From Caballeronia sp. BR00000012568055 (GTDB taxonomy: Bacteria > Pseudomonadota > Gammaproteobacteria > Burkholderiales > Burkholderiaceae): a DNA stretch of 64,000 nt. The stretch lies in assembly GCF_029439455.1 (NCBI RefSeq), contig NZ_JAQFVG010000358.1:202076-266075 (forward strand). Reading direction: 5' to 3'. The notes beneath the pieces are model-generated. The model worked only from the letters and a program-made list of their open reading frames with translations, made no database searches and had not been told where the DNA came from. The translations under genes were made by a program, and so were the position numbers. Of this stretch, positions 9,086-18,319 are shown piece after piece (positions within the stretch are counted from its first letter, which is position 1; each line of letters starts with the position of its first letter).

Positions 9086-9445
9086 TCAGGCTGACGGCGC
9101 CTGCAATTCCTGCGGTTCACCGTGATACTTCACGGACTCGTGCGCATGGCCCTGAATTTTGTCCTTGTGCTTGATGACTTGCCGGTCGAGCTTATCGACC
9201 ATCAGATCGATCGCCGCGTACATATCAGCGTCACAACTCTCGATAAAAATGTCCTTGCCCTTGAGGTGCAGGTTGATTTCTGCCTTCTGACGCTTGTCCT
9301 TTTCCCTATGATTGTCGACCGAGAGGACCACGTTGCCGTCGATCACTTGATCGAAATGACGAAGCACCCTGTCCAGCTTCGTGATCACGTACTCGCGCAA
9401 CGCAGGCGTCAATTCGAGGTGATGTCCGCTGATCTTCAGATTCAT
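9086..9445 (-). CDS. hpf: ribosome hibernation promoting factor (short form)
   Basis: HPF/YhbH binds the 30S decoding centre and stabilises inactive ribosome dimers in stationary phase. The 119-residue product starts MNLKISGHHLELTPALREYV, typical of the S30AE domain, and lacks the C-terminal dimerisation domain of long HPF. Its position after rpoN and before ptsN is conserved across proteobacteria. A clear terminator lies about 100 bases downstream. Confidence 0.96.
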   Translation of the reverse strand: MNLKISGHHLELTPALREYVITKLDRVLRHFDQVIDGNVVLSVDNHREKDKRQKAEINLHLKGKDIFIESCDADMYAAIDLMVDKLDRQVIKHKDKIQGHAHESVKYHGEPQELQAPSA

Positions 9446-9625
9446 AGTTGCTCTCCAAGCTAGGGGCCGTCAGACCACGAGGCTCGTCCGATACCGGTCG
9501 GCTATGCGTCCGTCAAAGCGCTAACACAACACGCATGAAACGGGTCGCATAGGCCGGCACGTCCGCGCTTTCGCGATGCGGCCGGTAAACGCCCATCACG
9601 ACATGCGATGGACTACAGAGACGGA

Positions 9626-11143
9626 TTAAAGAGACTTGCGCAGATTCACTGCCGGAATCTTCAGCGCTTCGCGATACTTGGCCACCGTACGGCGCGCCAC
9701 CACGAAGCCCTGTTCCGCCAGCAGTTCAGCGATGCGGCTGTCTGAAAGAGGAGTTTTCGAGTCTTCCGCTCCTATCAGTTGCTTGATGAGGGCGCGAATC
9801 GCCGTGGACGATGCCGCGCCTCCTGTGTCGGTCGAAACGTGCGATCCGAAGAAGTACTTGAACTCCAGCGTTCCGAACGGAGTGAGCATGTACTTGCCGG
9901 TTGTCACACGCGAAACTGTCGACTCGTGTAAACCCAGCGTATCAGCAATCTCCCTCAAAACCAAGGGCCGCATGGCAATTTCGCCATGTGCAAAAAAGTT
10001 CTTTTGACGCTCGACAATTGCCTGCGCAACACGAAGAATCGTCTCGAATCGTTGCTGAATATTCTTGATCAGCCAACGCGCTTCCTGCAATTGCTGGCGC
10101 AGCGAGCCACTGCCCGGATCGCCACGGTTGTTTCGCAGAATGTTCGCGTACAAGTGATTAATACGCAGCTTCGGCACGATCTCCGGATTCAGTTCCGCCG
10201 TCCATCCGCTCGTGGTTTTGCGCACGAGAATGTCGGGCACAACGTAATCCGCCTCACTCTTTCCGTACGCTGCGCCCGGAAAAGGTTCCAGCGATTTGAT
10301 CAGCAGATGCGCGTCGCGCAGCGCGTCGTCGCCAGCTTTGAGTTGCTTGCGCAGACGCGTGAAATCGCGTGCGGCCAGCAGTTCAAGATGATTCGTGCAG
10401 ATTTCCAGCGCAAGCGTGCGCGTGGGTGATGCATCGAGCCTGAGCAATTGCAGCTTCAGACATTCCGATGCCGACCGTCCGCCGACTCCGGGCGGATCGA
10501 AACTTTGCAGCAGCGCGAGCGCCGCGCTGAGTTCATCGACATCGACTTCGAGTTCTTCAGGCAAATCCGCGCGAATCTCTTCGAGCGTCGACGTGAGATA
10601 GCCGTCTTCGTCCAGCGATTCGATCAGGAAGATGATCAGCGCACGGTCGCGCTGATTCGCCGACGTCATGCGCAATTGCGCGGTCAGATGATCGCGCAGC
10701 GTGGTGGTCGATTCATGGATTTGCAGCGGCGGGAGATCGTCGTCGTCGGATGCGTTGCTGGAGCGGCCGTAGTCTTCGAGATTCCACGAACTGGAATCCT
10801 GGCTGTTGTCGGAGCCTAAGCCGTTGTACTCATCGACGCCCTGCGGCTCGCTGTTTTCCGAGCGCTCGGAAGTCGATGTGCTCGACGACGAACCGTTGCT
10901 CATCATCGAATCAGCGGGTGGCGTGGATTGCGCGGGCGATGCGATCAGCGAGCCATCCGCCGCGACGCGCAATGGGCTCGAAATCCAGTCGTCGTCGTTC
11001 TCCAGCAGCGGATTCTGCGAGACGGCCATCGCGACTTCTTGTTGAAGTTCGAGCGTGGACAACTGCAGCAGCCGGATGGACTGCTGAAGTTGCGGGGTCA
11101 GCGCAAGATGCTGCGAGAGGCGGAGTTGGAGGCTGGCTTTCAT
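9626..11143 (-). CDS. rpoN: RNA polymerase sigma-54 factor
   Basis: Sigma-54 directs RNA polymerase to -24/-12 promoters that need AAA+ activators. The 505-residue protein has the Gln/Leu-rich region I at residues 1-45 (LTPQLQQSIRLLQLSTLELQ), an acidic Ser/Asp-rich region II (about 75-140), the core-binding domain, the HTH around HESTVSRVTTGKYM, and the RpoN box ARRTVAKYRE at 483-492. The upstream neighbour lptB is separated by an intrinsic terminator, suggesting that rpoN has its own promoter in 11144-11202. Confidence 0.98.
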   Translation of the reverse strand: MKASLQLRLSQHLALTPQLQQSIRLLQLSTLELQQEVAMAVSQNPLLENDDDWISSPLRVAADGSLIASPAQSTPPADSMMSNGSSSSTSTSERSENSEPQGVDEYNGLGSDNSQDSSSWNLEDYGRSSNASDDDDLPPLQIHESTTTLRDHLTAQLRMTSANQRDRALIIFLIESLDEDGYLTSTLEEIRADLPEELEVDVDELSAALALLQSFDPPGVGGRSASECLKLQLLRLDASPTRTLALEICTNHLELLAARDFTRLRKQLKAGDDALRDAHLLIKSLEPFPGAAYGKSEADYVVPDILVRKTTSGWTAELNPEIVPKLRINHLYANILRNNRGDPGSGSLRQQLQEARWLIKNIQQRFETILRVAQAIVERQKNFFAHGEIAMRPLVLREIADTLGLHESTVSRVTTGKYMLTPFGTLEFKYFFGSHVSTDTGGAASSTAIRALIKQLIGAEDSKTPLSDSRIAELLAEQGFVVARRTVAKYREALKIPAVNLRKSL

Positions 11144-11202
11144 GGCAAATTTTTAACCATTGTAGAGAGTTTGCCACGCGCGCGAAACCTCGCAGCGAAT
11201 CC

Positions 11203-11233
11203 AAAAAAACTGTGCCGCCTCAGCGGGCGGCAC
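11203..11233 (-). terminator. intrinsic terminator downstream of lptB
   Basis: On the minus strand the stem GTGCCGCC/GGCGGCAC (11212-11233) is followed by AG and seven T. It ends the kdsD-lptB transcript just ahead of rpoN. Confidence 0.88.
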
Positions 11234-11294
11234 GTAAGTTTTGCTGCTTCTCGTGATGCGGCGCGGCATCTCGCGCGACCGCCTTCAACGCCGA

Positions 11295-12077
11295 CTACAT
11301 ACGGAAATGCTCGCCCAGATAGACGCGCCGCACATTCTCGTTTTCGATGATCTCGCTCGGCGCGCCCGCCGCCAGCACGCTGCCATCGCTGATGATGTAC
11401 GCGTGATCGCAAATGCCGAGCGTCTCACGCACGTTGTGGTCCGTGATGAGCACGCCGATGTTGCGCTGCTTCAGAAACTTGACGATCTTCTGGATTTCCA
11501 GCACCGCGATCGGATCGACGCCGGCGAAGGGTTCATCGAGCAGGATGAAGCTTGGATTGGTCGCGAGCGCACGCGCAATTTCTACGCGCCGACGTTCGCC
11601 GCCGGAAAGCGACAGCGCCGGATTCTCGCGCAAGTGGCCGATCTGCAATTCGTCCAGCAAAGCTTCGGCGCGCTGCGTGATCGCATCTTTCGACAAGCGC
11701 TTGCCCGACTCGTCGGTCTGCAATTCGAGCACCGCGCGAATATTCTGTTCGACCGTCAGCTTGCGGAACACCGACGCTTCCTGCGGCAGATACGACAAAC
11801 CCAGATGCGCGCGCTGGTGAATCGGCAGAAGGCTGATGGAATTGCCGTCGAGGTCGATTTCGCCCGCGTCGAGCGGCACGAGGCCGACGATCATATAGAA
11901 CGACGTGGTCTTGCCCGCGCCGTTCGGTCCAAGCAGACCGACCACTTCGCCGCTTTTGACATCGAGCGACACGTCTTTCACCACGGTACGCGAACCGTAA
12001 CGCTTCTTCAGATTGCGGACGACGAGCGAACTCGACTGGCCTTCCGGCTTGCGGTGGGGCATGGCGGGTGCGTTCAC
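11295..12077 (-). CDS. lptB: LPS export ABC transporter ATPase
   Basis: LptB powers extraction of lipopolysaccharide from the inner membrane with LptFG and LptC. The 260-residue ATPase shows Walker A GPNGAGKTT (50-58), the ABC signature LSGGERRRVEIA and Walker B FILLDEPFAGVD. Its start overlaps the lptA stop by 4 bases, implying translational coupling. It is the last gene of the kdsD-kdsC-lptC-lptA-lptB unit, which is closed by a terminator. Confidence 0.97.
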   Translation of the reverse strand: MNAPAMPHRKPEGQSSSLVVRNLKKRYGSRTVVKDVSLDVKSGEVVGLLGPNGAGKTTSFYMIVGLVPLDAGEIDLDGNSISLLPIHQRAHLGLSYLPQEASVFRKLTVEQNIRAVLELQTDESGKRLSKDAITQRAEALLDELQIGHLRENPALSLSGGERRRVEIARALATNPSFILLDEPFAGVDPIAVLEIQKIVKFLKQRNIGVLITDHNVRETLGICDHAYIISDGSVLAAGAPSEIIENENVRRVYLGEHFRM

Positions 12078-12760
12078 TGCTGCGGCGTTCCTTTGATTGA
12101 ATCGGACGGGGAAAGCTTCGTGGACGGTCCGTTCAACCGCGCGGCGCCGCCATTGCGCGGCGCGAGCATGGCGCGCACGCGGCCGGACGGATTGCCCGGC
12201 GCGGCCTGGTCCTTGCCCGCGGTCGCGGTGTAGAAGTCCTTCTGACCGTCGTAAGTGATGACGCTGCCGTGCACTTCGTCCTGCACGTTCGTCAGACCTT
12301 GAAGACGGCGCACGACGGCGCGCGTCGTGAGCTTGGTGAAGTCGTTCTTGCCGTCGTAGTCGATGCGCACGGCGTTGCCGTCGATATATTCGTCCACGCC
12401 GTCACGCTTCTGGCGGAAATACGAGAGATTGCCGCCAGTAGACGTGCCCGTCGCGTATTGATAACCCTGCGGATCCTGCGTGACTTCCACGCGATCCGCC
12501 TTGATAACGATGGTGCCCTTCGTTGCAACGACGTGACCGGTGAAAATGTTCTTCTGGTTCAGGTCGTCATAGGACATGTTGTCCGCTTCGATATTGAGCG
12601 GCTTTTGCTGGTCGGCCTTTTCGGCGTGCGCGAGCGGCGCGAAACCGGCGAGCGGCAACGCGACCAGCGCAGCGAGGACGACGAGCCCGGCCCGAATCGA
12701 ACGAATCGAGCGCTTTGCGCGCGCCGCGCTGCCGTCGGGACGAGGGAAACTTTCGTTCAT
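12074..12760 (-). CDS. lptA: LPS transport periplasmic protein LptA
   Basis: LptA forms the periplasmic bridge that passes LPS from LptC to LptDE. The 228-residue product has an N-terminal signal peptide (hydrophobic core about 24-43, cleavage after AHA) and an OstA-like beta-jellyroll domain beginning at PLNIEADNMSYDDLNQ. The Pro/Gly-rich tail after about residue 180 (SGRVRAMLAPRN) is typical of Burkholderia LptA. It overlaps lptB and follows lptC by 29 bases. Confidence 0.95.
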   Translation of the reverse strand: MNESFPRPDGSAARAKRSIRSIRAGLVVLAALVALPLAGFAPLAHAEKADQQKPLNIEADNMSYDDLNQKNIFTGHVVATKGTIVIKADRVEVTQDPQGYQYATGTSTGGNLSYFRQKRDGVDEYIDGNAVRIDYDGKNDFTKLTTRAVVRRLQGLTNVQDEVHGSVITYDGQKDFYTATAGKDQAAPGNPSGRVRAMLAPRNGGAARLNGPSTKLSPSDSIKGTPQQ

Positions 12761-12789
12761 GCAGTCACACTTCGGAATGGAGCCCGGGA

Positions 12790-13392
12790 TTATTTGGAAG
12801 CGCCGCCGTTGAGGTCCGAGGCGGCGATGGCGCCGCGCACGTTACCGTAGAGCTTCATTTCCCGGGTGACGTTGTTGTAGTTCATGCCGTTGGCGGTCAT
12901 CACCGACGGACCGCGCTGAAGTCTAACCGGTTTTTCCGTTTCGATGACATCGTCGTTCACCAGCACGCGAAAATGCTGTGAATCTGCCTGCATCTGCGGA
13001 TCGCCGTAACCGGCTGCACGCAGAATGCGCGCGTTGTCGTAAAGATCGACGATCGATACGTCGCTGTTGACCGTGCCGCGCTCGGACGTGGCCGTCACGG
13101 TCGGCTTCTGCGGCTGGAACATGCGCATTGCAGGCAGCGTGAGGTCGCTTTTTTCGTCGTCTTCGTAATGCACCATCGACTTGGCGGTCAGGCGATATTG
13201 CGTCGTGCCGCTGGTGTCGAGTTCGGATACGGAAAAGTTGTCGGCGAAATAATCGGGCGTGTGGCGCTTGGGCTGATCGGGCGCCTGCTGCGCGGGCGGC
13301 AGCGTGGCCTGAAGCAGCCAGTACGTGATGCCGGCGAGCGCCGCCATTGCGACGAGCGGCACCAGCGAGGCGAGTCTTCCGGGACGTGGCAT
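12790..13392 (-). CDS. lptC: LPS export system protein LptC
   Basis: LptC is the bitopic inner-membrane subunit that receives LPS from LptBFG and hands it to LptA. The product is 200 residues, with one N-terminal transmembrane helix (about residues 7-25) and a periplasmic LptC/OstA-like domain. The frame is open to 13479, but that would overlap kdsC by 83 bases. The ATG at 13392 (MPRPGRL) lies 4 bases from the kdsC stop and gives the family length. Confidence 0.93.
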   Translation of the reverse strand: MPRPGRLASLVPLVAMAALAGITYWLLQATLPPAQQAPDQPKRHTPDYFADNFSVSELDTSGTTQYRLTAKSMVHYEDDEKSDLTLPAMRMFQPQKPTVTATSERGTVNSDVSIVDLYDNARILRAAGYGDPQMQADSQHFRVLVNDDVIETEKPVRLQRGPSVMTANGMNYNNVTREMKLYGNVRGAIAASDLNGGASK

Positions 13393-13396
13393 TGCG

Positions 13397-13933
13397 TCAG
13401 GCTCCGAGCGCTTCAGCGAGCAGTTCGTCGTAACGATGCTGCGCGCGCAGAATCGCGTCGCACACTTCGCGTACGGCACCGTGGCCGCCGCGCGCTTCCG
13501 CGACCCAATGCACGCGCTGAATCACTTCCGGATGCGCATTCGCAGGCGCGGCCGCAAAACCGCAGCGGCGCATCACCGCGAGGTCGGGCCAGTCGTCGCC
13601 CATATAGCCGCAATCGGCGGCCGAAACACCCGCTTTCACGAGCAATTCTTCCAGTGCGACAGTCTTGTCTTCGACGCCCTGAAACAGATGCGTGATGCCC
13701 AGTTCCTTCGCCCGCGCGTTGACGATGCCCGACTTGCGCCCGGTGATGATCGCCGTCTGAATGCCGATCTTCTGAAGCATCTTCACGCCGTGGCCGTCGA
13801 GCGAATTGAACGACTTCATCGTGTCGCCTTCGGCGCTGAAATACAGGCTGCCGTCGGTGAAGACGCCATCGACGTCGAAGATCATCAGCTTGACGCGGCT
13901 GGCGAGTTCTGCGGAGGAAGCTTGTTGCGCCAT
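13397..13933 (-). CDS. kdsC: 3-deoxy-D-manno-octulosonate 8-phosphate phosphatase
   Basis: KdsC dephosphorylates KDO-8-phosphate, the third step of KDO synthesis for LPS inner core. It is a 178-residue C0-type HAD phosphatase with the nucleophile motif DVDGVFTDG (Asp20, Asp22), motif II around ITGRKS and motif III/IV around GYMGDDWPDLAVM. Its start overlaps the kdsD stop by one base (TGATG), so the two are likely coupled. Confidence 0.96.
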   Translation of the reverse strand: MAQQASSAELASRVKLMIFDVDGVFTDGSLYFSAEGDTMKSFNSLDGHGVKMLQKIGIQTAIITGRKSGIVNARAKELGITHLFQGVEDKTVALEELLVKAGVSAADCGYMGDDWPDLAVMRRCGFAAAPANAHPEVIQRVHWVAEARGGHGAVREVCDAILRAQHRYDELLAEALGA

Positions 13934-14916
13934 CAGATCACCTTCTTGGAGAAGAGGTCGTGCATATTGAGCGCGCCGATCAGGTTGGCGTGTTCATCGA
14001 CGACCAGCATCTGATTGATGCGATAACGCTCCATCAGTTCCACCGCTTCGACCGCGAGATGGTCCGGACCGATCGTGCGCGGATTACGCGTCATGACATC
14101 GGCGAGTTTGTGCGAGCGGAAATCGCCGTCGCGCTGAAGGATGCGGCGCAGATCGCCATCCGTGAAAATGCCTTCGACGTGACGATTACTATTGATGACC
14201 GCCGTCATGCCCATGCGCTTGTCGGTAATCTGGAACAGCGCGTCGGAGATGGTGGCGTCGAGCGGCACGACCGGCACTTCGTCGCCGGTGCGCATCACGT
14301 CGCGTACATAAGTGAGCAGGCGACGGCCGAGCGCGCCGCCGGGATGCGAGCGCGCGAAGTCGTCCGGGCCGAAGCCGCGTGCTTCGAGCACGACGACGGC
14401 GAGGGCATCGCCGAGCGCCATCGCGGCGGTGGTGCTGGCCGTGGGCGCGAGGTTCATCGGGCACGCTTCTTTTTCGACGCGTGCGTTCAGATGCATGTCC
14501 GCCAGTTGCGCAAGGCTGGATTCCGGACGTCCGGTAATCGCGATCAGTTTCGCGCCGAGACGCTTGATGAGCGGCAAAATGGCGACGAGCTCTTCGGTTT
14601 CGCCGGAGTTCGACATCGCGAGGAAAACGTCGTCGGCGGTGACCATGCCAAGATCGCCGTGTGAAGCTTCGGCAGGATGCACGAAGAACGCAGGCGTGCC
14701 GGTGCTTGCCAAGGTCGCGGCGAGCTTGCGCGCGACATGGCCCGATTTGCCGATACCCGACACCACCACGCGACCCTTGCAATCGAGCAGCGTATTCACT
14801 GCGCGGAAGAAGTTGTCGTCGAGGAGTTCGGAGAGGCCGCGAACGGCATCGGCTTCAGTCTGGATTACGGTGCGAGCCAGCGCCAGTGCCCGGTCGCCAT
14901 TGATTTTCGCTATCAT
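13933..14916 (-). CDS. kdsD: D-arabinose 5-phosphate isomerase
   Basis: KdsD converts ribulose 5-phosphate to arabinose 5-phosphate, the first step toward KDO. The 327-residue protein has an SIS domain (about 45-180; GIGKSGHVARKLAATLASTG, SNSGETEE) and two C-terminal CBS domains (about 205-327), the normal KdsD/KpsF architecture. It is the first gene of the KDO/LPS transport unit and is divergent from the Kef-type antiporter; the promoter should lie in 14917-15076. Confidence 0.95.
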   Translation of the reverse strand: MIAKINGDRALALARTVIQTEADAVRGLSELLDDNFFRAVNTLLDCKGRVVVSGIGKSGHVARKLAATLASTGTPAFFVHPAEASHGDLGMVTADDVFLAMSNSGETEELVAILPLIKRLGAKLIAITGRPESSLAQLADMHLNARVEKEACPMNLAPTASTTAAMALGDALAVVVLEARGFGPDDFARSHPGGALGRRLLTYVRDVMRTGDEVPVVPLDATISDALFQITDKRMGMTAVINSNRHVEGIFTDGDLRRILQRDGDFRSHKLADVMTRNPRTIGPDHLAVEAVELMERYRINQMLVVDEHANLIGALNMHDLFSKKVI

Positions 14917-15076
14917 GCGCGGAGTATAGCAAAGGCGTTTCCCCGCCGCGCCGCACGGCCAGCAGGGCGCCGCCGCCTATCCGCCCCCGCAGGCCCTGAC
15001 GTCACGGGCTTTTTCAAGATACCGCCGCGCATGAAAAAAAGCGCGCCGGACACTGACGAACGAGGACGCTAGACGG

Positions 15077-17071
15077 ATGATCTCGCCGCTCGAAATGACG
15101 CTTTTACTGCTGCTGTGCTCAGTGGTCGGCGTCGTCGTATTTCGATACTTCAATCTCCCGCCGATGCTCGGCTATCTGACGGTCGGCATCATCGTGGGTC
15201 CGCACGCTGCCGGTATCGCGCCGGATTCCGACCGCGCGCAGCATCTCGCTGAATTCGGCGTGGTGTTCCTGATGTTTTCCATCGGCCTGGAATTTTCGCT
15301 GTCGAAGCTGCGTTCGATGCGGCGCATCGTGTTCGGACTCGGCGCGAGTCAGGTCGGCGCGACCATCGCGCTGGCGCTGATCTTCGGCTGGATCGCGCAT
15401 TTCTGGGTCGAGATGTCGTGGCAGGCGAGCTTCGCGCTCGGCGGCGCGCTGTCGATGTCGTCCACCGCGATTGTCAGCAAGCTGCTGGCGGAGCGGCTCG
15501 AACTCGAAGCGGAACACGGCCGCAATATCTTCGGCGTGCTGCTGTTCCAGGATCTGGCGGTGGTGCCGCTGCTCATCATCATCGCGGCGTTCGGCAACGG
15601 CAATTCGTCGCAGCTGGCGATGTGGCTCGGCATCGCGGCGGTGAAGATCGTGGTCGCGTTGACGGTGCTGCTGTTCATCGGCCAGAAGTTCATGACGCGC
15701 TGGTTCGATCTGGTCGCGCGGCGGCGTTCGCAAGAGTTGTTCATGCTGAACCTGTTGCTGGTGACGCTGGGCGCGGCGTTCATCACGGACAAGTTCGGTT
15801 TGTCGCTGGCGCTGGGCGCGTTTATCGCCGGGATGCTGATTTCCGAGACGCCGTACGTGCATCAGGTGGAAGAGGACATCAAGCCGTTCCGCGATGTGCT
15901 GCTCGGGTTGTTCTTCGTGACGACCGGCATGCTGCTGAATCCGCGCGTGATCTGGGACCATCCGTTTTTGGTGCTCGGCTTTTTCGTGGTGCCGATTCTG
16001 CTGAAGGCCGTGATGATCACCGGCCTCGCGCGGCTGTTCGGCTCGCCGCAAGGCGTTTCCATGCGCACCGGCCTCGGGCTTGCGCAGGCGGGCGAGTTCG
16101 GCTTCGTGCTGCTGAACCTGATTCTCGATTCACATCTGGTCGATTCGACCATTCTGCAAGCCATCCTCGCCGCGATGCTGCTGTCCATGCTCGCCGCGCC
16201 GTTCATCATTCAGAACATGGATCGGCTGGTGTTGCGGCTGTCGTCCACGGAATGGATGCTGCAATCGCTGCAAATGACCAAGATCGCGACGCAAAGCCTG
16301 AAGCAGAGTGGCCACGTGATTATTTGCGGCTACGGCCGCGCGGGGCAGAATCTGGCGCGCATGCTGGAGCAGGAAGGCCTTTCCTACGTCGCGCTCGATC
16401 TGGACCCGGACCGCGTCGCGGCGGCGGCGGCGGCGGGCGAATCAGTCGTATTCGGCGATGCCGGGCGGCGCGAGTCCTTGCTCGCGGCGGGGCTGCATCG
16501 CGCGGCGACGGTCGCGATCACCTACGCCAACACGCCATCCGCGATGCGCGTGCTGCACAACATCCACGAACTCGCGCCGACTTTGCCGGTGATCGTGCGC
16601 ACCGTCGATGACGCCGATCTCGAAAAGCTCACCGCCGCGGGCGCGACGGAAGTGATCCCGGAGATCGTCGAAGGCAGTCTGATGCTGGCTTCGCACACAC
16701 TCGTGCTGATGGGTGTGCCAATGCGCCGCGTGGTGCGCCGTGTCGAGGAAATGCGCGACGAGCGCTACAGTCTCTTGCGCGGTTACTTCCACGGCGCCGA
16801 CGACGCCGATGACGACGATGGCCACGAGCAGGTGCGGCTACAATCCGTACCGATCGATGAAAAATCCGAAGCGGTCGGGCGCTCGCTCGATGATCTCGGA
16901 CTCGTCGGTCGAGGTGTCGAGGTGACCGCGATCCGGCGTCACGGCATCCGGGGCGTGGCACCGGACCCCGAAACCAAGCTGCGCGCGAACGATATCGTCG
17001 TGCTGCGCGGCCTGCCCGAAGTGCTGGCGACCGCCGAGGAACGGCTGTCGCGCAATCGCCGGGCGGCGTAA
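15077..17071 (+). CDS. monovalent cation:proton antiporter-2 (Kef/YbaL type)
   Basis: A CPA2 family transporter of 664 residues. The N-terminal 385 or so residues hold about 12 hydrophobic segments with the Na/H exchanger fold (ALGAFIAGMLISET). A cytoplasmic RCK_N Rossmann domain begins near 410 (HVIICGYGRAGQNLARML) and an RCK_C domain near 575. It probably exports K+ in exchange for H+, gated by a nucleotide or glutathione-type ligand. Whether it is closer to KefB, KefC or YbaL cannot be settled by eye. An Asp-rich linker (GADDADDDDGHE) separates the two RCK parts. Confidence 0.92.
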   Translation: MISPLEMTLLLLLCSVVGVVVFRYFNLPPMLGYLTVGIIVGPHAAGIAPDSDRAQHLAEFGVVFLMFSIGLEFSLSKLRSMRRIVFGLGASQVGATIALALIFGWIAHFWVEMSWQASFALGGALSMSSTAIVSKLLAERLELEAEHGRNIFGVLLFQDLAVVPLLIIIAAFGNGNSSQLAMWLGIAAVKIVVALTVLLFIGQKFMTRWFDLVARRRSQELFMLNLLLVTLGAAFITDKFGLSLALGAFIAGMLISETPYVHQVEEDIKPFRDVLLGLFFVTTGMLLNPRVIWDHPFLVLGFFVVPILLKAVMITGLARLFGSPQGVSMRTGLGLAQAGEFGFVLLNLILDSHLVDSTILQAILAAMLLSMLAAPFIIQNMDRLVLRLSSTEWMLQSLQMTKIATQSLKQSGHVIICGYGRAGQNLARMLEQEGLSYVALDLDPDRVAAAAAAGESVVFGDAGRRESLLAAGLHRAATVAITYANTPSAMRVLHNIHELAPTLPVIVRTVDDADLEKLTAAGATEVIPEIVEGSLMLASHTLVLMGVPMRRVVRRVEEMRDERYSLLRGYFHGADDADDDDGHEQVRLQSVPIDEKSEAVGRSLDDLGLVGRGVEVTAIRRHGIRGVAPDPETKLRANDIVVLRGLPEVLATAEERLSRNRRAA

Positions 17072-17128
17072 CTCACTTTTTTTACCTGAAGGCATCCGCG
17101 GCGATTGAACGCGGACTCCGGAGAAGTC

Positions 17129-17695
17129 ATGTCCCATATCCCCACCAACGTCTCGGCCGATGCCGCGCGTTTTATCAAAGAGCGCGTGCGCACCGTCGAA
17201 GACTGGCCGCAGGCCGGCGTGCAATTTCGCGATATCACGCCCGTTTTGCAGGACAAGAAAGCCCTGCGCACGCTGATCGATATTTTCGTGCAGCGATATA
17301 TCGACGCAGATATCGACGTGATCGCCGGCATGGATGCGCGCGGTTTCATCATCGGGCCGATTCTGGCTTATGAGCTGAGTCTCGGTTTCGTGCCGATCCG
17401 CAAGAAAGGAAAGCTGCCGTACAAGACGCTGTCGCAGTCGTACGACCTGGAATACGGCAGCGCGACCGTCGAGATTCACGAGGACGCGTGCAAGCCGGGC
17501 GACCGCGTGGTGATTGTCGATGATCTGGTGGCGACGGGCGGCACGATGATGGCCGGCAAGATTCTGGTCGAGCGCCTCGGCGCGGAAGTGGTGGAAGCGG
17601 CGGCGATCATCGATTTGCCGGATCTGGGCGGTTCCAAACTGTTGCGCGATAACGGCGTGCCGCTGTATGTGGTGTGCGATTTCGCCGGACATTGA
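17129..17695 (+). CDS. apt: adenine phosphoribosyltransferase
   Basis: Apt salvages adenine to AMP using PRPP. The 188-residue product carries the PRPP-binding motif VVIVDDLVATGG at 127-138 and the adenine-site region IAGMDARGFIIGP. A TTG start at 17105 is possible in the same frame, but ATG 17129 has GGAGAAG just upstream and fits the family N-terminus (SHIPTNV..). The lysE-family gene begins 3 bases after the stop. Confidence 0.96.
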   Translation: MSHIPTNVSADAARFIKERVRTVEDWPQAGVQFRDITPVLQDKKALRTLIDIFVQRYIDADIDVIAGMDARGFIIGPILAYELSLGFVPIRKKGKLPYKTLSQSYDLEYGSATVEIHEDACKPGDRVVIVDDLVATGGTMMAGKILVERLGAEVVEAAAIIDLPDLGGSKLLRDNGVPLYVVCDFAGH

Positions 17696-17698
17696 GCC

Positions 17699-18313
17699 AT
17701 GCCGAACTTTCTTCTGTTTCTCGCGGCGTCGGTGGCGATTACCGTCGCGCCCGGTCCGGACAATCTTCAGGTGCTCGCGCGCGGCATTTCGCAAGGGCGG
17801 CTCGCGGGCGTGGTCGCGGCGCTCGGCTTTGCGTGCGGCGTAATCTTTCATACGACGCTGGCGGCATTCGGCATCGCGGCGCTGCTGCGTTCTTCGCCGA
17901 TGGCGTTTCAGGCGGTCAAGCTCGCGGGCGCGGCGTATCTCGTGTGGATCGGTATCAAGGCGCTGCGCAGTCAGGGATTGGCGACGGCGCACGAGCGGCC
18001 AAAGCAGCCGTTGACGACCGTGTTTCGTCAGAGCGTGATCGGCAATATGCTGAATCCGAAGGTGACGCTGTTCTTTATCGTGTTCCTGCCGCAATTCGTC
18101 GATCCGCACGGCGCGCAGAACGTGATGCTGCAAATGTTCGAACTCGGCGGTTTGTTCATGCTGCAGACGGTGGTGGTGTTTTCGGCGTTCGGCTTCGGTG
18201 CGGGAATGATCGGCGCGTGGCTCAAGCGCCGTCCGCGTGTCGGCGTGTGGCTGGATCGGCTGGCGGGCGTGACGTTTATTGCGCTGGGCATTCGCGTCGC
18301 GCTGCGCGACTGA
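17699..18313 (+). CDS. LysE/RhtB family amino-acid exporter
   Basis: A 204-residue inner-membrane protein with about six hydrophobic helices and the family signature APGPDNLQVLARGISQGR near the N-terminus plus GNMLNPKVTLFFIVFLPQF in the middle. Members export amino acids such as lysine, threonine or homoserine lactone. The substrate cannot be told from sequence. It is tightly packed behind apt and ahead of the Nudix gene, suggesting one transcript. Confidence 0.92.
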   Translation: MPNFLLFLAASVAITVAPGPDNLQVLARGISQGRLAGVVAALGFACGVIFHTTLAAFGIAALLRSSPMAFQAVKLAGAAYLVWIGIKALRSQGLATAHERPKQPLTTVFRQSVIGNMLNPKVTLFFIVFLPQFVDPHGAQNVMLQMFELGGLFMLQTVVVFSAFGFGAGMIGAWLKRRPRVGVWLDRLAGVTFIALGIRVALRD

Positions 18314-18319
18314 TCGGCT

